From: Avipropionibacterium sp050157065
Lineage (GTDB): Bacteria > Actinomycetota > Actinomycetes > Propionibacteriales > Propionibacteriaceae
Direction: 5' to 3' (one strand)
DNA: 64,000 nucleotides
Assembly (NCBI GenBank): GCA_050157065.1
Contig: CP189573.1
The position numbers and the translations under genes are program-made. Each line of letters opens with the position of its first letter. Position 1 is the stretch's first letter. Below, one piece after another: positions 25,227-34,021 of this stretch. A model generated the notes under the pieces. It was given only the letters and a program-made list of their open reading frames with translations, searched no databases and had not been told where the DNA came from.

Positions 25227-27178
25227 CTCACCACCACCTGGTGTCGGTGCGACATCAGCAGCGCGTCGGGCGGCAGGGCGATCTGCTGGAACTGTTGGTC
25301 GTTGACCGCGCCGGAGCGCAGGTCGGCCTGGAAGAAGTAGACCTGGTTGACGCTGGCGACGCCGGGCAACGTCCGCAGCAGGGCGTGGATGTCGGAGTCG
25401 TCGATCGTACGGCCGAACGGCCAGCCAGTGCCGTCCGGCCCACCCACCAGCGGATTCACGTAACCGAACAGGGCGTCCAGCGAGGCCTCGCGGACCGCCT
25501 CGACCCGTACCCCCGGAACGGCACTGACCTGGGCCACCACCATCAGGCCCTGGTAGAGCGGTTCGTCGACCCGGACCCGGCTGGTGACCAGCCGCCGGTC
25601 GTCGAGGTACTCCGCAATCCTGGTGGTCTGCTCCTCGTCCAGCACCAGGTCGTCCAGTTCGAGCGCGCGCGGAGTCACCACCGACCGCGGCACCACCAGC
25701 ACCTTGATCGGCTCGGCGGCGTCCTCGACCAGGCACAACGCCCGTGCCACCGTCGGATCGGCCTGCAGGGTGAGTCGTTCGTAGTCCTCCGCGGTGACCG
25801 CCCGATCCCCACTGCGCAACGACATCGGGCCACGCAGCTTGGCGTTCTCGATCGTCTCGGCGTCCACCCCGCCGGTGGCCGGCACCATGTTGGTCACCGA
25901 GGCGACGAACGGGATCGCGGTCCGCAGCACCGTCAACCGCCGAGCCGCCACGTTTCCCTCCCGGCCACCACCGTGCCGGTACCCGGTGACAGCGACCCGC
26001 GCGTCGGTCGGCGGGACCGCACCGTGCTGCAACACCCGTCCGGTGGCATCGCGGATCTGCGGCCCGAACCGGATCTCCCCGCTCGACTCGTGCCAGGTGA
26101 ACACCTTGTCGTCCGGCCCCGAGGTGCCGAAGTGCTGCACCTCCCGCCACAGTTCCGGCTCCGCCGGGCGACCCTCGGCAGCCGGTGCCTGGATCCGTAC
26201 GGTCTCCCCGTCGCGACGCGGCAGCACCGGCGTCCGGGAGACGGTGAACGACTGGCCCGGCTCGCCGGTGCTGACGCCGAGCGTCTCGGTCGGGGCCAGC
26301 TCGGCGTGGCGGGCCATCACCGCCCCGCCGGTGCTCAACACCGACAGCGAACTGATCACCGGCGACTTGCGGTACGTGGGGACGCCCTCGGGCGGTTGGA
26401 TCAGACGGCATCGGATCCAGTAGGCGCGGGTCTGCCCCACCGCCACCGGTTCATGATCAGGTCCCAGCAGCAGCGTGACCTCGCCACCGTCGACGGCGTT
26501 CAACGCGTTGGTGGTGTCGGACAGCACCACCGCGGTCCGCCACGACTGGCCGGTCCAGGTCTGCCATCGCAGGGGCGGCTCGTCCGGGTCGATGCCGGCA
26601 CCCTCGGCGCCGGTGACCATCCGGATCCGGACGATGTTCGCGGCCAGGGTGTTGCTGAAGCCGAGGTAGAAGGCGTCGCTGGGAGTGAGGCTGCCGAAGC
26701 AGACCATCGGGTTGGTCTGCAGGCGCAGGTCCTCGGTCACGTCGACGTACCGGTTCTGGCTGCGCGTCACCACCTGCACCAGTTGTGGCGGGTTCACCAC
26801 GAGCTCGCGGTCGGTCATGAAGACGACCTGTTCCTCGTCGCCGACCCGGTCGGACGCGACCTGGGTGCCCTCGGGGATCCGCACCGGCAACGGCTGGGGT
26901 GCGGTCAGGTTGAACATCAACAACGTCGACGCGGCGGCCGTCCCGTGCAGCTCGACGCCCAGCAGCTCGAGGAACTTGACGTACATCCGGTCGGGGACCT
27001 GGTTGAGCCGGTACAACATCATCTCGGTCATCCACGCGAACAGTTCGATCACCGCGACGCCCGGGTCGGACACGTTGTGGTCGCTCCACTCGGGGCACAA
27101 CCGTTGCAACCGTCGCTTGGCCTCGTCGACGATGTCCTGGAACTGCCGGTCGTCCAGGTTGGGTGTGGGCAGGCTCAT
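25223..27178 (-). CDS. eCIS baseplate protein, gpJ-like
   Basis: A 651-residue putative baseplate assembly protein (TIGR02243/baseplate J family, Afp11-like). The start is the ATG at 27178 giving MSLPTPNLDDRQFQDIVDEA. The family's N-terminal pattern continues with SDPGVAVIELFAWMTEMML and YRLNQVPDRMYVKFLELLGV. The C-terminal half has the J-like segment around DAETIENAKLRGPMSLRSGD and RAVTAEDYERLTLQADP. It forms the main wedge around the spike. It overlaps both neighbours by 4 bases. Confidence 0.9.
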   Translation of the reverse strand: MSLPTPNLDDRQFQDIVDEAKRRLQRLCPEWSDHNVSDPGVAVIELFAWMTEMMLYRLNQVPDRMYVKFLELLGVELHGTAAASTLLMFNLTAPQPLPVRIPEGTQVASDRVGDEEQVVFMTDRELVVNPPQLVQVVTRSQNRYVDVTEDLRLQTNPMVCFGSLTPSDAFYLGFSNTLAANIVRIRMVTGAEGAGIDPDEPPLRWQTWTGQSWRTAVVLSDTTNALNAVDGGEVTLLLGPDHEPVAVGQTRAYWIRCRLIQPPEGVPTYRKSPVISSLSVLSTGGAVMARHAELAPTETLGVSTGEPGQSFTVSRTPVLPRRDGETVRIQAPAAEGRPAEPELWREVQHFGTSGPDDKVFTWHESSGEIRFGPQIRDATGRVLQHGAVPPTDARVAVTGYRHGGGREGNVAARRLTVLRTAIPFVASVTNMVPATGGVDAETIENAKLRGPMSLRSGDRAVTAEDYERLTLQADPTVARALCLVEDAAEPIKVLVVPRSVVTPRALELDDLVLDEEQTTRIAEYLDDRRLVTSRVRVDEPLYQGLMVVAQVSAVPGVRVEAVREASLDALFGYVNPLVGGPDGTGWPFGRTIDDSDIHALLRTLPGVASVNQVYFFQADLRSGAVNDQQFQQIALPPDALLMSHRHQVVVR

Positions 27179-27588
27179 GATCCGACCTCCCGGGGAATCG
27201 TGTAGAACGGGAACACCAGGTTGCGGTGGTCGTTGGTCGCCTTGACCAGGTAGTCGATCATGAGCAGCACCTCGCCGTCGGCATCGCCGGGTGAGGCGGT
27301 CAACGAGGTGACCTCGATCCGGGGTTCCCAACGTGCCAAGGCTTCCCGAGCGGCCTGCTCGACCAGCCCGAGTGTGCGCGGCACGATCGGTTCGAACAGG
27401 TGGTCCCAGATGTGGCAGCCGAACTCAGGGCGCATCACCCGCTCCCCCGGCCGGGTCTGCAGGATCATCCGGATCGCACCGTTCAGTTCGGCCCCACCAC
27501 CGGCCAGCAGTACCGCGCCAGTGGCGGTCAGCCCCGTCGGGTACGCCCAGCCGACCCCGACCAGGTCCCACGCCTTGGCCGGGCTCAT
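27175..27588 (-). CDS. eCIS baseplate wedge protein, gp25-like
   Basis: A 137-residue member of the GPW/gp25 family (Afp9-like), which initiates sheath polymerisation on the baseplate. The hallmark segment is AIRMILQTRPGERVMRPEFG followed by CHIWDHLFEP, with the EPR-type RWEPRI further on. Overlaps of 4 bases with both the PAAR and the J gene show tight coupling. Confidence 0.93.
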   Translation of the reverse strand: MSPAKAWDLVGVGWAYPTGLTATGAVLLAGGGAELNGAIRMILQTRPGERVMRPEFGCHIWDHLFEPIVPRTLGLVEQAAREALARWEPRIEVTSLTASPGDADGEVLLMIDYLVKATNDHRNLVFPFYTIPREVGS

Positions 27589-27983
27589 GCCACGACCACG
27601 TTCGGGGAGCCGGCCGCGATGGCGCTGGTCGGAGCGTCGGCGGGATCGTTGCACGTCATCACCTGGTCGCCCAACCGAGCCAGCGGCTTGCCGTTCACCA
27701 GCACGGTGGGCGACCCCATCATGACGGTGCCCTGTCCGGTCGGAGGCCGCAGGAACGAAGGCCCGCCGATCGGGAGGTGCGGACTGGTGAGGCGGGCCAC
27801 CGAACCCTGCACCGCCGCCCCCATGCCGTTGATCAACACGTCGGTCGAGCACTGGGACTGCAGGGTCCCGACGAACGGGTGCGGGGTCGGGGTCGGCACC
27901 GGGCCACCGGGCGACGGCACCATCACGACGTGGATGTCGGTGCCGACCACCTGGTCGGTCTGCCGGGCAGCGGGTTGGGGCAT
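27585..27983 (-). CDS. PAAR-like spike tip protein
   Basis: A 132-residue PAAR-domain protein that caps the spike. The conserved ends are DIHVVMVPSPGGPVPTPTPH and PFVGTLQ in the first half, and GMGAAVQGSVA with GSPTVLVNGKPLARLGDQV later, where His/Cys residues can hold a metal. AGGAG precedes the ATG by 5 bases. No C-terminal toxin extension is present, so cargo is unlikely to be fused to the tip. Confidence 0.92.
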   Translation of the reverse strand: MPQPAARQTDQVVGTDIHVVMVPSPGGPVPTPTPHPFVGTLQSQCSTDVLINGMGAAVQGSVARLTSPHLPIGGPSFLRPPTGQGTVMMGSPTVLVNGKPLARLGDQVMTCNDPADAPTSAIAAGSPNVVVA

Positions 27984-27993
27984 GGCGCTCTCC

Positions 27994-29649
27994 TCAGTTC
28001 AGGTTGATCGGGGTGCCGGAGACGGACACGTCGGCGCCGGCGGAGATCTCGACCCGCCCGCCGGCCGACAGCTTCAGGTTCTGGTCCGCACTGATCGTCA
28101 CGTTCGCGGCCTTGATCTCCACGTCCTGCTGGCCCTCCCAGACCGACGACGCGGCCAGCTGCAACGAGGTCGACGTGCCGCCGACGCTGATGGTGATCAT
28201 GGACTCCTGGTCGTCCAGCACGATCAGGTTCGCCCCGGCGGTCGCCATCCCACGACGCTTGGTCTCCTCGCCCTGGGCCACGATGTCGGCCGGCGGCTTC
28301 TTCGTCTGGCTCCACATCCCGCCCAACACCAGCGGCCGGGTGGTGTCGCCCAGCTCGAACGCCACCACCACCTCGTCGTTGATCTCGGGGATCCAGCCCA
28401 GGCCCGTCTCGGGTCCGGCTCCGGCCAGCACCACCCGCGCCCAGTTGCTCTCGGCCTGCGCCTCCAGCGACGGCAGCTTCACCCGGACCCGCCCCAGGCC
28501 TTCCGGATCGGCGGTGTCGGTCACCACCCCGATCATCAACCCGTTCGTCGGGGCCGGCTTGAGCACACTCGCCGCCGACGTCCGCCCCCCGACCAGATCG
28601 GCGAACCCGGAAGGCTCCAGACCACCGCAGACGAACTTGGTACGGAAGGGGCTGCCCGCCCCGTACAGGTGGGTCACACTGGTCACCCGGTAGTCGTCGG
28701 CCAGCCGCTGCCCGACGCCGGCCAACGTCACCGTGGCGCCGGCCGCCAGCCACGGGTTGCCGGCGGTCTCGCCGCGCAGCACGACGGTCTCGGCCAACGC
28801 CCGGGTGTGCATCGCCTCGGCGACGGTGGTCGCGACCCCGGAGTCGGGCACCTCCACCCAGGTGGAGGTGCGGCTGGTCGAACCGAACGCCTGCTTGGCC
28901 TGACCGGCGATGTCTCTGGCGGCCTGGCCCGGAGGTCGTGCGTTGGTCGACTGCGCCACGATTTCCTCACTGCGCAAGGCGTCCCAGGCCTGCACCACCA
29001 CTTCGTCGACGGTCTGCGAGGCCGACAGCCGGACGCTGAAGGAGGCCAGGTCGGCACCCCAGGTGAGGGTCACCGTACGGCCACCGCTGTCGTCACGCGG
29101 CTCGACGTGCAAGGTGTCCTCGGTGACCCAGACGTCGGCACCGTTGCGGGCGGCCAGTCGGGTCAGGAACGCCAGGTCGGTCTCGTTGGCCTGCAGGACG
29201 TAGTCGTTGCGCACCCCACCTGACCGCAGGTTCACCTGGCCACGCAGGGAATGCTCCGAGGCGATCTGGGAGGCGATGTCGGCATCGGTCATCGCCTGGA
29301 AGGTGCGTCGGCTGGTGCGCCGCGCGAGCCGGTGGGTCAGGTCGTACCCGGTGATCACCAACTCGTGGCGCCCGGTGATGCCCTGCTCGACGGTCAGCGC
29401 CAGCACCTCACCAGAAGTGATCACCACCGGCTCCCCGCTGACCTGCATCCCGATCTCGACCTTCGCGCCGACGGTGAACCGGCCGCCGTCGAACAGCTCG
29501 AAGTGGGGGTCGTCGAAGTGCAGTGTGAACCGGTCCGGCAGCTGGATCGACTCCTCCACCCGCAACTGCAACAGGGCGGAGTGGAGCTGCGGGGCCAGTT
29601 CTCGTCCGTCGACACTGACCACCGGCACGTCGATGCGGGTGTCAGCCAC
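27994..29649 (-). CDS. eCIS spike protein, VgrG/gp27-gp5-like
   Basis: A 551-residue central spike (Afp8-like). Residues about 1-350 are the gp27-like hub (LPDRFTLHFDDPHFELFD..., GYDLTHRLARRTSRRTF). An OB-fold follows at about 370-450 (MIGVVTDTADPEGLGRVRVK, GWIPEINDEVVVAFELGD). A short beta-helix tail ends ADVSVSGTPINLN. The GTG start overlaps the LysM gene stop by 8 bases. It sits under the PAAR tip and connects to the tube. Confidence 0.92.
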   Translation of the reverse strand: MADTRIDVPVVSVDGRELAPQLHSALLQLRVEESIQLPDRFTLHFDDPHFELFDGGRFTVGAKVEIGMQVSGEPVVITSGEVLALTVEQGITGRHELVITGYDLTHRLARRTSRRTFQAMTDADIASQIASEHSLRGQVNLRSGGVRNDYVLQANETDLAFLTRLAARNGADVWVTEDTLHVEPRDDSGGRTVTLTWGADLASFSVRLSASQTVDEVVVQAWDALRSEEIVAQSTNARPPGQAARDIAGQAKQAFGSTSRTSTWVEVPDSGVATTVAEAMHTRALAETVVLRGETAGNPWLAAGATVTLAGVGQRLADDYRVTSVTHLYGAGSPFRTKFVCGGLEPSGFADLVGGRTSAASVLKPAPTNGLMIGVVTDTADPEGLGRVRVKLPSLEAQAESNWARVVLAGAGPETGLGWIPEINDEVVVAFELGDTTRPLVLGGMWSQTKKPPADIVAQGEETKRRGMATAGANLIVLDDQESMITISVGGTSTSLQLAASSVWEGQQDVEIKAANVTISADQNLKLSAGGRVEISAGADVSVSGTPINLN

Positions 29650-30310
29650 GGCGACGCACCGGCAGCTCGGGGATCACGACGGGCTGGCCGACCGGGAGGC
29701 GCAGCGGGTCCACGATGCCGTTGGCCTCGGCGATGAGCCGCCAGCGGGTCGCATCGCGGAAGTAGCGGGCGGCCAGCTTGTCCAGCGTCTCGCCGGGGAT
29801 GAGGCGGTGGACGCGATGGGTTCGTGGGGTGTGGGAGGTCGGGTTCTGCAGCGGGTACTGGTCGTCGTCCTCCCACTGCTTCAAGGTGATGTCGGCCTTG
29901 GCCCGCAACGGAACCCCGGCCGAGGAGAAGTAGGTGTAACGCAACGCCAACCGCTCCAGCACGGCCTTGAAACTCGCCGTCTGGCCCCACCGCAGCTGCA
30001 CCCACGGTGGTCGTGCCGAATTGCTGCTCTGGTCGGCACCCGGCAACGCCGGGTCCACCTTGAGCAGGGCCAACAGCTTGCTGGTGTGGGTGGTGACGTC
30101 CTCACCGGTGGTCGAGGTGTCCATGATCAAGGAAAGGGTGAGGGTGGCCGACTGGCCGCCTTGGAACCGCAACTGCGGGGCGTTGCCGCCCTTGCTCTCG
30201 GGGGGCGCCTGCCACGTGTTCGACTTCGACACCGTGATCTCGGCCGGGTTGAACATGCACACGATCACCGTCCCCGACTCCGAATGCAGCTCCGCCTTGG
30301 CGAGCGCCAT
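29642..30310 (-). CDS. eCIS tube/spike adaptor with LysM domain
   Basis: A 222-residue protein of the Afp7 type. The N-terminal part (about 1-150) has the injection-system pattern VIVCMFNPAEITVSKSNTW and WGQTASFKAVLERLALRYTY. A LysM-like module at about 168-215 (HRLIPGETLDKLAARYFRDA, WRLIAEANGI) ends the protein. In other CIS it links the inner tube to the spike. It begins 2 bases after the stop of the 747-residue gene. Confidence 0.9.
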   Translation of the reverse strand: MALAKAELHSESGTVIVCMFNPAEITVSKSNTWQAPPESKGGNAPQLRFQGGQSATLTLSLIMDTSTTGEDVTTHTSKLLALLKVDPALPGADQSSNSARPPWVQLRWGQTASFKAVLERLALRYTYFSSAGVPLRAKADITLKQWEDDDQYPLQNPTSHTPRTHRVHRLIPGETLDKLAARYFRDATRWRLIAEANGIVDPLRLPVGQPVVIPELPVRRRG

Positions 30311-30312
30311 GA

Positions 30313-32556
30313 TCAGAACACCCCCTCGAACCGGCTGCCGCGACGCTCCAGGTCACGCAGCAGACGAACCTCCAGCGCGTCGACCAGCGCATCGACGTCC
30401 AACGGCGCACTCTCCGCCGTACCCACCGCGACCCCGGGCTCCGGGGCCTCGGGGTCGACCGCGGTGGTCTCGACCTCCTCGACCCCGACGCGCCTGGCGA
30501 CCAGGGGCGGTGCGGTCGCCGCGGCCACGGCCCGGGTCACCTCGCCCTGCACTGCCCGGGCGGCACCGGCCAGCCCGGTGACCGGGAGGTCGGACACCGC
30601 ACGGGCCGCCCGGGTCGAGCCGAGGCCGGCCGGAGTCGGACTGCTCATCGTGTGGGACCGAACATGATCATGGACGGCCGGCGCGGCCGGCATCGCCCGG
30701 CTCGGCTCCGGGGACCGACCTGCCGGTACCGGCGGTGCGAGTGCTGCGGTGGCCGTGGTGACCGCCCGATGCTCCTCGCTGTCGGCGGCCGCGCCGGCAC
30801 CGGGCCGCAGGAACCGCGGTCGGCCGACCGTCGTTCGCAGGTGGGCCAGTTCGTGGCTGAGCACTGCGGTGTCGGCCGTGGTCGGACGCCGCGGCAGGTG
30901 GACCACCGACCCGGTGGTCGCGCCGACGGCGCCGGCGGCCGCCAGGGCGGTCCTGGTGGCCACCCCGGTGGTGAACCGGGTACCGGCCCGCCCGGTCAGT
31001 CGACGAGCCAGCGGCTCGAACGCAGCCGGCAGCGGCTGCGGAGTCTCCAACGGTCGGGCCAGCACACTTTTGCGCCAGGCCTGCTCGGCGGCACGGGTGG
31101 TCATGGGCGGTGCGGGTGGCACCGGCGGTACGCCCTGGCCGGTCCCTCCCCCACCTGCGTCCAGCTCAACGGGGCGTCCCCGCGGGTGAGTCGGTGCCTC
31201 GATCACGCGCAGCGCCTCTGGCGACCAGGTCACGCGCGCGGACCGTACCGCAGGACCGCTGCGCCACAAGGGAATCGATGCCGTCGCAGTGTCGGTCCCG
31301 GCTCGGCCTGCACGTGGTGTCGCGGTAAGCCCGTGGCGGCTCCGCGCGCCGATCCGCACGGCCTGCGCGGCAGCGTGGTCGGCCGATCGAGCCGCGACCG
31401 CCGGTGGTGCTGCTTGATCACGTCGTGGCGTCAGGCTGCGGGCCAGGTGGGCCACCACGTCCGCCGGGACGGCACCGGACGGCAGGGGACGTCGCGCCCC
31501 GCCGGCGAGGGAATCGGCAACGTGCGCAGGGTCGATCGGAGGGTTGCCGAGGCCGGCACCGGGTGGCCCGACGAAGGTGTCGGGGCCGGTCTTCGCGTCG
31601 GATCGGTGCGTCGACTGCTGCCGACCCTGGTTCCTGTCCGACGACACACCAGATGCCACGTCACCTGACGCCGCACGATCGACGACAGAATCGCGACCCA
31701 ACCGGCGCAGCCAGGTGGCGACGGCCGCCAGTGGTCCGCGACGTCGGGGGGCCACCGATCCGCTGCTCGGGGCACCCACCGCGGTGGCGTCGGTTCGTAG
31801 GTTGGCCGTGTGGGACGACGGCAACTGCCCCGTGGAACCCCGGTCACCGGCGTGACGCTTCGTCGTGCCGGCGAAGCTGCCTGCCCGGTGTCGAGGTTCC
31901 ACGGGGGTGTCGCCCCCGGTCACGAACAGCGACCGGGCGAGGCCGGACCTCAGAGGCAGGCCGGGTCCGGTGGCAGCGGAGTCATCGAGGCCGGCGACCG
32001 GCTTGCGGTCGCCGGCGCGCGGTCGGCCGGTGACGGGACCGATGCTGCCGTCCGGGGGACGTCGGTCGGTGGCGGGTATCGAGCGGTCGGTGGCGGGAAC
32101 GGAGCGGTCAGCGGCGCGGCGGGTCGGGAACCCGTCCGTGCCCGCCCCGTCACCGATCCGAGGCATGCCTCCGATCCGAGGGACGCCAGGGGCTGCGGGA
32201 TGCGCCGTGTCGGCGCGACCGGTGAGCGGTGGTCGACGCGGCAGCCCGATGGTCGAACCGGTCCCTCCCGGACGCGACTGTTCGACCCGGCTGAGGGCTC
32301 CGAGGCCGTGGCCCCGGCCGAGGCGTCGCTGGGGGTCGTGCCGCAGTTCCCGTCGCCGGCGATGGCGCAGCATGGCTCCGTGGCGCCAGGTGGGCCGTAC
32401 CGGACCGTCGGCACCGTGCCCGGTGACCCGGCGCTCGGGCGGCTGCCAGCCCAACCGGGGCCGCAACCACGCCAGGAACCGACGAGCCAGCCCGGTCACC
32501 GACGCCCACGGTCCACCAGCTCCGGATGCCCGGTCAGGAGGAGGTGAAGCCACCAT
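30313..32556 (-). CDS. DUF4157-like HExxH protein with long Pro/Arg-rich disordered N-terminus (eCIS operon)
   Basis: A 747-residue protein inside the structural operon. Residues 1-450 are low-complexity, rich in Arg, Pro, Gly and Thr. A compact region around residues 525-600 carries SHELAHLR with HExxH at 568-572, as in the eCIS-core (DUF4157) domain. The C-terminus ends ALEVRLLRDLERRGSRFEGV plus F, a terminal pattern I associate with 'extensin-like' proteins of Streptomyces injection systems. GGAGG precedes the start by about 6 bases, and the frame overlaps the tube gene by 23 bases. The role is unknown: tape-measure substitute, processing factor or cargo adaptor. Confidence 0.65.
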   Translation of the reverse strand: MVASPPPDRASGAGGPWASVTGLARRFLAWLRPRLGWQPPERRVTGHGADGPVRPTWRHGAMLRHRRRRELRHDPQRRLGRGHGLGALSRVEQSRPGGTGSTIGLPRRPPLTGRADTAHPAAPGVPRIGGMPRIGDGAGTDGFPTRRAADRSVPATDRSIPATDRRPPDGSIGPVTGRPRAGDRKPVAGLDDSAATGPGLPLRSGLARSLFVTGGDTPVEPRHRAGSFAGTTKRHAGDRGSTGQLPSSHTANLRTDATAVGAPSSGSVAPRRRGPLAAVATWLRRLGRDSVVDRAASGDVASGVSSDRNQGRQQSTHRSDAKTGPDTFVGPPGAGLGNPPIDPAHVADSLAGGARRPLPSGAVPADVVAHLARSLTPRRDQAAPPAVAARSADHAAAQAVRIGARSRHGLTATPRAGRAGTDTATASIPLWRSGPAVRSARVTWSPEALRVIEAPTHPRGRPVELDAGGGGTGQGVPPVPPAPPMTTRAAEQAWRKSVLARPLETPQPLPAAFEPLARRLTGRAGTRFTTGVATRTALAAAGAVGATTGSVVHLPRRPTTADTAVLSHELAHLRTTVGRPRFLRPGAGAAADSEEHRAVTTATAALAPPVPAGRSPEPSRAMPAAPAVHDHVRSHTMSSPTPAGLGSTRAARAVSDLPVTGLAGAARAVQGEVTRAVAAATAPPLVARRVGVEEVETTAVDPEAPEPGVAVGTAESAPLDVDALVDALEVRLLRDLERRGSRFEGVF

Positions 32557-32995
32557 GGGACACCTCCAGTTCCTCCGTGGCCAAGGCGTTTCCGCCGGCC
32601 GCGAACTGTGGGCCGTTCCACCGGACCGGCATCGCGTCCCGGAACGTCCAGGTGCGGACCGGCCGGTGCCGGCTGTCCATCATCACGACGCTGCCGCCAC
32701 GCTTCTGCAGCACGTGGCCCTTGCCGTCGAGCCCTTCGCCGGAGCTGTCCGACAGCCACGCGAACAGGTGATCGTCCTCGGTGATTCCCCGCTTCAGCAC
32801 GAGGTTGGGCCAGGTCACCGGACCGGGCATCCGGATCGGGCCGGCGTTGTTGCCACCCTCGGCGATGGTGAACACCTCCATCCTGACCTCCAATCCGGAC
32901 ACCTCGGTGAACGACCCCATCACCACCCCGTCCACCGAGAACACGAATCGACCGGTGAACGGCGGATCCGGGGTCCGGGGACCACCGTCAGGCAT
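32534..32995 (-). CDS. eCIS inner tube protein (gp19-like), second copy
   Basis: A 153-residue T4 gp19-like tube protein (Afp5-like). GRFVFSVDGVVMGSFTEVSG then LEVRMEVFTIAEGG and the C-terminal MPVRWNGPQFAAGGNALATE pattern match the family. I use the ATG at 32995, which has GGGAGGAG 7-9 bases upstream within the preceding small gene, rather than 33016. It is probably the tube initiator ring near the baseplate, given its separation from the sheath gene. Confidence 0.9.
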   Translation of the reverse strand: MPDGGPRTPDPPFTGRFVFSVDGVVMGSFTEVSGLEVRMEVFTIAEGGNNAGPIRMPGPVTWPNLVLKRGITEDDHLFAWLSDSSGEGLDGKGHVLQKRGGSVVMMDSRHRPVRTWTFRDAMPVRWNGPQFAAGGNALATEELEVSHGGFTSS

Positions 32996-33179
32996 CCCGC
33001 AACTCCTCCCAGGCACGCTGGTTCAGGCCCGCCACCTGATCGACCAGCAGGTGCCGGTCGCCGTGCTCGAGGTCGAGCAGCCGGTCCAGGTCCCAGTGCA
33101 GGTGATAGGCGAGGTACGACATCTCCTCCCACAGCGACGGGATGTCGTAGTGGGTGGGCAGGCCGGCGGTGAGGGTCAT
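32988..33179 (-). CDS. Small eCIS protein (DUF6760-like)
   Basis: A 63-residue protein: MTLTAGLPTHYDIPSLWEEM leads into SYLAYHLHWDLDRLLDLEH. The small size, the aromatic-rich helix and the position between the assembly-chaperone-like gene and the second tube gene match a short conserved protein of actinobacterial injection systems. It overlaps both neighbours. Its role is unknown; it may help baseplate assembly. Confidence 0.75.
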   Translation of the reverse strand: MTLTAGLPTHYDIPSLWEEMSYLAYHLHWDLDRLLDLEHGDRHLLVDQVAGLNQRAWEELRDA

Positions 33180-33535
33180 CCCGTCATCACCAGCTCCGGT
33201 GGAAAAGGGGCCCCCGCCTCCACCTGGTCGAGCACCGACGGGTCTCCGAAGTTGATGATGCGGTAGAAGTCCTGCAGGTAGCCGAAGTCACTGACGAACA
33301 GGTTCTCGATCGTCTTCGGGGTGACCCGCGCGACGCTGCCGAGCTCGCTCACCACACGGGACAGCACGATCACCGTGGCGTACGCGTCGTTCTCCTTCAC
33401 CCGGGCGTCGCGCAACGGCTCGATCTCGTCACGGGCGCAGGCCAGCCGCATCACGCCGGTCCGGTGCAGGGTGCCCTCGTCGTCGACGAACCCCTTCGGC
33501 AGCGTGAACCCGAACTCGGTCTGCAGCCCGGTCAT
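33176..33535 (-). CDS. Tail assembly chaperone-like protein
   Basis: A 119-residue protein: MTGLQTEFGFTLPKGFVDDE, TGVMRLACARDEIEPLRD, VIVLSRVVSELGSVARVTPK, then a segment with DFGYLQDFYRIIN. This order resembles phage tail assembly chaperones of the Mu gp41/T4 type, which sit between tube and baseplate genes. It overlaps the tube gene stop by 4 bases (ATGA) and the small gene downstream. The assignment rests on pattern and position. Confidence 0.65.
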   Translation of the reverse strand: MTGLQTEFGFTLPKGFVDDEGTLHRTGVMRLACARDEIEPLRDARVKENDAYATVIVLSRVVSELGSVARVTPKTIENLFVSDFGYLQDFYRIINFGDPSVLDQVEAGAPFPPELVMTG

Positions 33536-33963
33536 GAGCGGACGATCCCCTCGTGGGTGATCGTCACCGACTCGGTGGCGACCTCGTTGGCCCCGGCGTC
33601 GAAGTCGGCACCGGACCACTTCGACGGCCAGCCGGCCTCGAAGTTCCACCGGGCCACCTCGGCACTCTTGGAGTCGTAGGCGACGATCGATCCGTTGCGG
33701 CGGGCGCTGTCGACGTCGCCGTCGATCACCTGCTTGCGCCACTCCCACAGCGCCAATGACGAGTCGGTACGGCGATCGAGGGTGATGTCGCCCCACTTCA
33801 TCGCACCGGGCACCTTGCGGATGATCATGCGGCCGTCCTTGGTCGCCTCCTTGTACTCGATCACCTCGGTCTCGGACTCGATGCCGGCGCACTTGCGGAA
33901 GAAGCCGAGGTTGACGCCGTCGATCTCGAGGGCGAACTTGAAGGTTGTTGTCAGGTCTGGCAT
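33532..33963 (-). CDS. eCIS inner tube protein (gp19-like), main
   Basis: A 143-residue gp19-like tube subunit (Afp1-like). It begins MPDLTTTFKFALEIDGVNLG and carries CAGIESETEVIEYKEATKDG, KVPGAMKWGDITLDRR and the C-terminal GWPSKWSGADFDAGANEVAT. It lies directly behind the sheath gene, as for the major tube protein, and should polymerise through the length of the particle. Confidence 0.93.
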   Translation of the reverse strand: MPDLTTTFKFALEIDGVNLGFFRKCAGIESETEVIEYKEATKDGRMIIRKVPGAMKWGDITLDRRTDSSLALWEWRKQVIDGDVDSARRNGSIVAYDSKSAEVARWNFEAGWPSKWSGADFDAGANEVATESVTITHEGIVRS

Positions 33964-34021
33964 GTCGTTCTCCTGGTCCGGGTGGGGTTGATCACGAGGG
34001 GTCGGCGATGATCATGGAGGG

